Positions 60,477 to 64,000 of a stretch of DNA of 64,000 nt are shown piece by piece (the stretch's first letter is position 1; each line of letters opens with the position of its first letter). The translations under genes were made by a program, and so were the position numbers. This DNA is from Erwinia endophytica (lineage in GTDB: Bacteria > Pseudomonadota > Gammaproteobacteria > Enterobacterales > Enterobacteriaceae). The notes under the pieces were generated by a model, which saw only the letters and a program-made list of their open reading frames with translations, did no database searches and was not told where the DNA came from. The stretch is taken from assembly GCF_009295515.1 (NCBI RefSeq), contig NZ_RQVV01000053.1, positions 186,001 through 250,000 of the forward strand, given 5' to 3'.

Positions 60477-60812
60477 ATGAAGAAGTTAATGGGATTGATT
60501 GGTGCTGCAGTGGCTCTGTCTGTTTTATCTGGCTGTACAGCCTATGATCGCGCTGAAAGCTATGTGACAAAGCCGGTGGTACAGGATGTGAAAAAGGGGA
60601 TGACCCGGCAGCAGGTTCGTGATATTGCCGGGCCACCCGCGACTGAAATTACCATGGTTTATGCTCGTGGTACCTGCCAGACTTATGTGTTGGGCGAGCG
60701 TGATGGTAAACAGCAGACTTATTTCGTCAGCTATAGTGATACTGGCCGCGTCATGAACTATGGCTTCCAGAGCTGCAAAGAGTACGATACCGATCCGCAA
60801 TTATCTCATTGA
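60477..60812 (+). CDS. osmE: Osmotically inducible lipoprotein OsmE
   Basis: A 111-residue lipoprotein with a signal ending VLSGC (Cys20) and a SmpA/OmlA-like domain: [43 protein letters not shown], and the ending KEYDTDPQ, matching E. coli OsmE closely. AGAGGA precedes the ATG; the longer frame from 60429 is not needed. osmE neighbours nadE in E. coli; here the efflux operon lies between them. Confidence 0.95.
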   Translation: MKKLMGLIGAAVALSVLSGCTAYDRAESYVTKPVVQDVKKGMTRQQVRDIAGPPATEITMVYARGTCQTYVLGERDGKQQTYFVSYSDTGRVMNYGFQSCKEYDTDPQLSH

Positions 60813-60852
60813 TCTACGGCGGTATTTAAAGACAAACGGTCACTTAGATGTC

Positions 60853-60887
60853 ATGCCAGCCAGTAAAGCAACTGACTGGCATTTTTC
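60853..60887 (+). terminator. Rho-independent terminator of osmE
   Basis: ATGCCAGCCAGT / ACTGACTGGCAT forms a 12-bp stem with one mismatch and a 6-base loop, followed by five T. Confidence 0.88.
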
Positions 60888-61055
60888 TGCGCTTTCGGAT
60901 ACATCCAGGGCCGCTCTCGTAAAGGCCCTTTCTCTTCCTGTTGGCAGTTTCACCCTCTTAGGCATATTCTCCAGATGCTCCATCAATTATCTTGACACTG
61001 ACCGGTTACCCCGAATTATTTACAGAGCGGTATCTCGCTATGCGAATAGTTTTTG

Positions 61056-61970
61056 TTAAATCAAAACTTTTCCTACGGGGGCAGGGTTACACCATCGTTT
61101 CTTGTAATCACCAGACATAAAACCATAAGAGAAATTTAATGTTTTACGCATCTTATACGCTTCAGCATTCAGTGAGGCCAAATTTCGCCACATTAAAATA
61201 GTCCCCAGTGAATTTATATGACTATCCTGCCGGTATCCAATGTTGATGAAGTCCACAAAAAAACCGCTTTTGCTGTTAACAGACAACAACAACTGAATAC
61301 CTATCGCTTCATTACCAATGAACATCACGTCACCTTTGAAGTTAGCGTGAAATTCATTAAAGAATGATCTGTTGATTGTCTGATCTGATACTTCCTTTTT
61401 TCGTCTCGAAAAAAATAATGTTTGATATATATCGAAAATTTGGTCACCTGACATTTTGTCTACTGACAAAAAACTCCCACCAGATTTTAAAAAATTCCGA
61501 ATTTCTCTTTCGCGTGTGGTAATCGTCTTTTTCGAGAAGTCTGAATTAATATTTTTTGCGAAGGCAGCGGTCCTTTTGCTTAACAAGCCATAAGACGTGT
61601 TGATGAAAATTTTATTTTGCAGAGGATGTAGGCACTTTGATTTAAAAGGCATGATCACTTTGCTTTTTAAATCCTGACTAAATGGCAGGTAAATTGATGT
61701 TGCTGGAACCGGTAGATGGAGAATACTCCTGTTCCGGTTCTTAATGTCATTTGCAATCCAGCCATGATCAACGCAAACACTACCAAGTGTTATTCCCTTC
61801 TTTTTGTAGGAAAAGAACCTAAGCGGTGCACCATGCCGTAACATAAACGATAGAAATTCAGGTGCAGACTCACAATTATAGCCATATTCTAGACATGAAT
61901 ATTTATAATCGCTGAGTGAGCACTCATCCCAATTTAGAACCTTTGCTATTAACATAATCCATATGTTCAT
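61056..61970 (-). CDS. Mig-14-like protein (acyltransferase-like fold, antimicrobial peptide resistance family)
   Basis: A 304-residue protein with the start at 61970, where AAGGA lies five bases upstream; an ATG at 61994 is less supported. The C-terminal half with FLSVDKMSGDQIFDIYQTLF, AIGIQLLLSVNSKSGFFVDFINIGY, LNFSYGFMSGDYKKRWC resembles the Mig-14 family (about 300 aa; Salmonella Mig-14 aids resistance to antimicrobial peptides). The gene is much richer in A+T, Lys, Ile and Asn codons than its neighbours, suggesting transfer. The family call is by eye and moderate. Confidence 0.55.
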   Translation of the reverse strand: MNIWIMLIAKVLNWDECSLSDYKYSCLEYGYNCESAPEFLSFMLRHGAPLRFFSYKKKGITLGSVCVDHGWIANDIKNRNRSILHLPVPATSIYLPFSQDLKSKVIMPFKSKCLHPLQNKIFINTSYGLLSKRTAAFAKNINSDFSKKTITTREREIRNFLKSGGSFLSVDKMSGDQIFDIYQTLFFSRRKKEVSDQTINRSFFNEFHANFKGDVMFIGNEAIGIQLLLSVNSKSGFFVDFINIGYRQDSHINSLGTILMWRNLASLNAEAYKMRKTLNFSYGFMSGDYKKRWCNPAPVGKVLI

Positions 61971-62090
61971 TCGATCCTTCGATTCGCCGATCATACCATA
62001 AGGAAAAGTCTTCTACCAAGGTGGTCGATAAGGAGCGCTATCAATGTGAGTGAACATGAAGTCAGGAAGTCCAATTCTCCAGATAACAAT

Positions 62091-62124
62091 AAAACCCCCT
62101 GTCAGCGTGTTGCTCACAGGGGGT
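62091..62124 (-). terminator. Terminator of the small exported protein gene
   Basis: On the minus strand ACCCCCTGT / ACAGGGGGT forms a 9-bp stem followed by TTTTATTGTT. It lies about 125 bases beyond the stop at 62249. Confidence 0.8.
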
Positions 62125-62248
62125 GGGGACCGTCTCATTAATCAGAAAACGATCAACATTTCCGTATTCTTACCCAAGCTCAGGGTCAGCCAAACGCTCC
62201 TTAACTGACGGACATTATACCTGGGTGACTTTTTTATGTGCTTATTTA

Positions 62249-62620
62249 TTACAAGCCCGATGGGCGTGGTACTTCCAGATAACGGCCATCGATATCACGA
62301 CGATAATAGTGACCATCCTGCACATAGAATCGCTCACCGTTGTAGTCAAGCGCGTGCATATTTCCGCTGGTATGTTCAACCGGAGGCTGAACCACAACAT
62401 AAGTATTGTCGTTCTGGCGCTGGTAGTAATTACCGTTTAGCGCGTAATAGGTGAGGCCACCGATAATCACCGCTGCCGCTGCTTCCGGCAGGAAAGACAA
62501 ATGCCCTGGACCATGTCCCCCATCCGGTCCCGGACCTGGGCCCCAGCCACCTGGTTGTGCGGAAACCAGCGTGGGTGATAACAACATCAAGGCGAACAAC
62601 GTACTCGTCACCTTTTTCAT
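62249..62620 (-). CDS. Small exported Gly/Pro/Tyr-rich protein of unknown function
   Basis: A 123-residue protein from the ATG at 62620 (GGAG upstream). The signal peptide ends LVSA (residue 20), followed by a Gly/Pro-rich stretch, a hydrophobic segment (EAAAAVIIGGLTYYALNG, like an omega-shaped or TM stretch) and a tyrosine-rich tail with FYVQDGHYYRRDIDGRYLEVPRP. This pattern occurs in small enterobacterial envelope proteins of unknown function. Single gene with its own terminator. Confidence 0.7.
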   Translation of the reverse strand: MKKVTSTLFALMLLSPTLVSAQPGGWGPGPGPDGGHGPGHLSFLPEAAAAVIIGGLTYYALNGNYYQRQNDNTYVVVQPPVEHTSGNMHALDYNGERFYVQDGHYYRRDIDGRYLEVPRPSGL

Positions 62621-62757
62621 ACAGTTTCTCCTGGTCTCCTGGTTCTGACTGAGGGTAACATTACTCCGGAGCAGCCAAAATACAAGGGGCAACGGCTTCC
62701 TGTTGTCCGTTGCTTACAGCGTTTAACGTATTCTTAACCTGTCCTGCATTATCCCTT

Positions 62758-64000
62758 TCAGATTGCGTCCTGATGCGAACGGACTGTAAACCCTTGTGGA
62801 TCGACAGACAGTTTTTTTTCCGGCTGGAGCAGGGTCATTGCTATCATGCTGCCAAATGCGATAGCGGCCGTGGCGCTGAACATCGCGTTATAGCCATAAT
62901 GCTGCGCCAGCCAGCCGCAGAGCATCGGAGAGATAATCGAAGCCAGATTGGCAATGGCTAAAGTGATACCGCTATAGGTGCCGACGGTGGATTTTGGCGT
63001 AACGTCAATCACCACTGACCAGTAAACATTGTTCACCAGCGCGTTGAGTGCGTTGCCCAGCGTCATCATCAGGATTATCCCGGTGGCTGATGGCATCCAT
63101 GGGATCGCCATAAAGCACAGCGAAGTCAGTAACAGTGTGACGGCGGCAAAAACGTTACGGGCCAGGCGCAGATTATTGAAACGTCTGAGCAGCGAATCAG
63201 CGATCCTGCCGCCCAGTAGCACGGTGAAGCAGGCGCCGCTCCATGGGATCATTGCGACGTACCACAGTGAGTGCAGGTCATAGTGGAAGTTATCCTGCAA
63301 ATATTTGGGTCCCCAGGTCACTAACGTGAAGGTGACATAGAGAAAGGAAAAATAGCCCAACGCGTTGCAGACGAGGGTGCGGTTGGTGAAAAAACACCAC
63401 CATGGCAAGCGCACGGTATGCGCGTTTTGTAACTGTCCCTGAGCTATCAGGGAGCGTTCGAACAGGCTGACACGTGGCTGTTGTTCCGGCGTATCGGTGA
63501 AAATGCGGGCGAAGAGCACCATCGAGGCCAGTGAGAAAATACCCAGCAGGATGAACATTACCCGCCAGTCAGCGGTCAGTAGCAGCAGGCCAACAGCAAT
63601 TGGCGCGGTCAGCAACGCACCGACCTGCGTGCTAAGCAAGCCGATTCCCAGCGCGAATCCCCGTTCATTGTCTGGTGCCCAGTGGGCGATGGCCTTATTC
63701 ATTAACGCGTAGGCCGGGCCTTCCGCAACGCCAAACATGATGCGCATCACCGCAAAGCCCATAATGGCGGAACCGCCAAACAACGCGATGCCCAGTTCGC
63801 CAGCCCAGGCGGTAGCCATCTCCAGTAATGACCAGAGAATGCCCGCTATCAACCAGACCTTTTTCGTACCCAGACGGTCAGCAAGGAAACCGCCGCACAA
63901 TGAACCGAACAGGTAGCCAAAGCCAAAATAGCTCAGCACGACCCCAAGCTGTATTTTGCTGAAGTGAAACTCAGCCGAAATGTCATTTGCAGCAAACGAT
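62758..64000 (-). CDS. MFS anion:cation symporter family transporter, 5' end outside window
   Basis: The frame stays open to the end of the window, so the N-terminus (first helix start) is missing; a GTG at 63939 is only an internal codon. Visible are FHFSKIQLGVVLSYFGFGYLFGSLCGGFLADRLGTKKVW (helices 1-2 and the MFS loop), FGVAEGPAYALMNKAIAHWAPDNERGFALG and about 10 further helices. This is the ACS family, which imports hexuronates, galactonate, glucarate and related anions with H+ or Na+. Substrate unknown. Confidence 0.8.
   Translation of the reverse strand, partial: SFAANDISAEFHFSKIQLGVVLSYFGFGYLFGSLCGGFLADRLGTKKVWLIAGILWSLLEMATAWAGELGIALFGGSAIMGFAVMRIMFGVAEGPAYALMNKAIAHWAPDNERGFALGIGLLSTQVGALLTAPIAVGLLLLTADWRVMFILLGIFSLASMVLFARIFTDTPEQQPRVSLFERSLIAQGQLQNAHTVRLPWWCFFTNRTLVCNALGYFSFLYVTFTLVTWGPKYLQDNFHYDLHSLWYVAMIPWSGACFTVLLGGRIADSLLRRFNNLRLARNVFAAVTLLLTSLCFMAIPWMPSATGIILMMTLGNALNALVNNVYWSVVIDVTPKSTVGTYSGITLAIANLASIISPMLCGWLAQHYGYNAMFSATAAIAFGSMIAMTLLQPEKKLSVDPQGFTVRSHQDAI

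Overview
The window is a chromosomal segment of a gammaproteobacterium of the order Enterobacterales. The evidence is the conserved housekeeping order ychF / pth / ychH / prs-ispE-lolB / hemA-prfA-prmC-sirB2-sirB1-kdsA / chaA-(chaB)-chaC, together with astCADBE-spy-nadE-osmE, with proteins close to their E. coli counterparts. The accessory content (ceramide-type genes, T6SS-type genes, a Mig-14-like protein) would fit a plant- or insect-associated lineage such as Pectobacteriaceae, but the genus cannot be fixed from sequence reading alone.

Layout. 0-4.3 kb: end of an M20 amidohydrolase, two consecutive aminoglycoside/choline-kinase-like phosphotransferases, and a small membrane protein translationally coupled to a sodium:solute symporter, apparently one uncharacterised uptake/phosphorylation operon. 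4.7-10.4 kb: a CPA1 Na+/H+ antiporter, an ATP/ADP-translocase-like carrier, a Tat-exported cupin, a predicted lipoprotein with a Rossmann fold, and idnO, followed by a decayed gluconate kinase and a degraded IS1-family element. 11.5-20.7 kb: the most striking accessory region. On the minus strand lie a fatty-acyl-AMP ligase, an NAD-dependent epimerase/reductase, an acyl carrier protein and a serine-palmitoyltransferase-like alpha-oxoamine synthase. Divergently follow a GNAT-type N-acyltransferase resembling bacterial ceramide synthase and a DgkA-type lipid kinase. These match the five-gene ceramide pathway of Caulobacter plus a candidate ceramide kinase. Three paralogous thymidylate-kinase-like P-loop proteins complete the block, which is bounded by IS remnants and pseudogenes. 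21.6-38.3 kb: core genes, with a SulP transporter between pth and ychF, a membrane GGDEF protein between ychH and prs, and a broken chaB.

38.3-47.3 kb: an eight-gene minus-strand operon of type VI secretion membrane and phospho-regulatory parts: SH3 lipoprotein, TssL with an OmpA domain, a TssM lacking most of its periplasmic region, TagF, an FHA protein, a PP2C phosphatase, a periplasmic protein and a PpkA-type kinase. No sheath, tube, baseplate, ClpV or TssJ gene is in the window. 47.6-50 kb: a PEBP-like exported protein and a YchO-like inverse autotransporter. 50.3-56.6 kb: the complete arginine succinyltransferase operon behind a sigma-54 promoter. 57-64 kb: spy (BaeR-like box upstream), nadE, a Bcr/CflA efflux pump with its TetR regulator and palindromic operator, osmE, a Mig-14-like protein, a small exported protein and a truncated MFS anion symporter.

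No rRNA, tRNA or CRISPR array was seen. Coordinates of CDSs were adjusted to ribosome-binding sites, ATGA overlaps or family N-termini where these decide the start. All family calls rest on motif and sequence recognition by eye, not on database searches.
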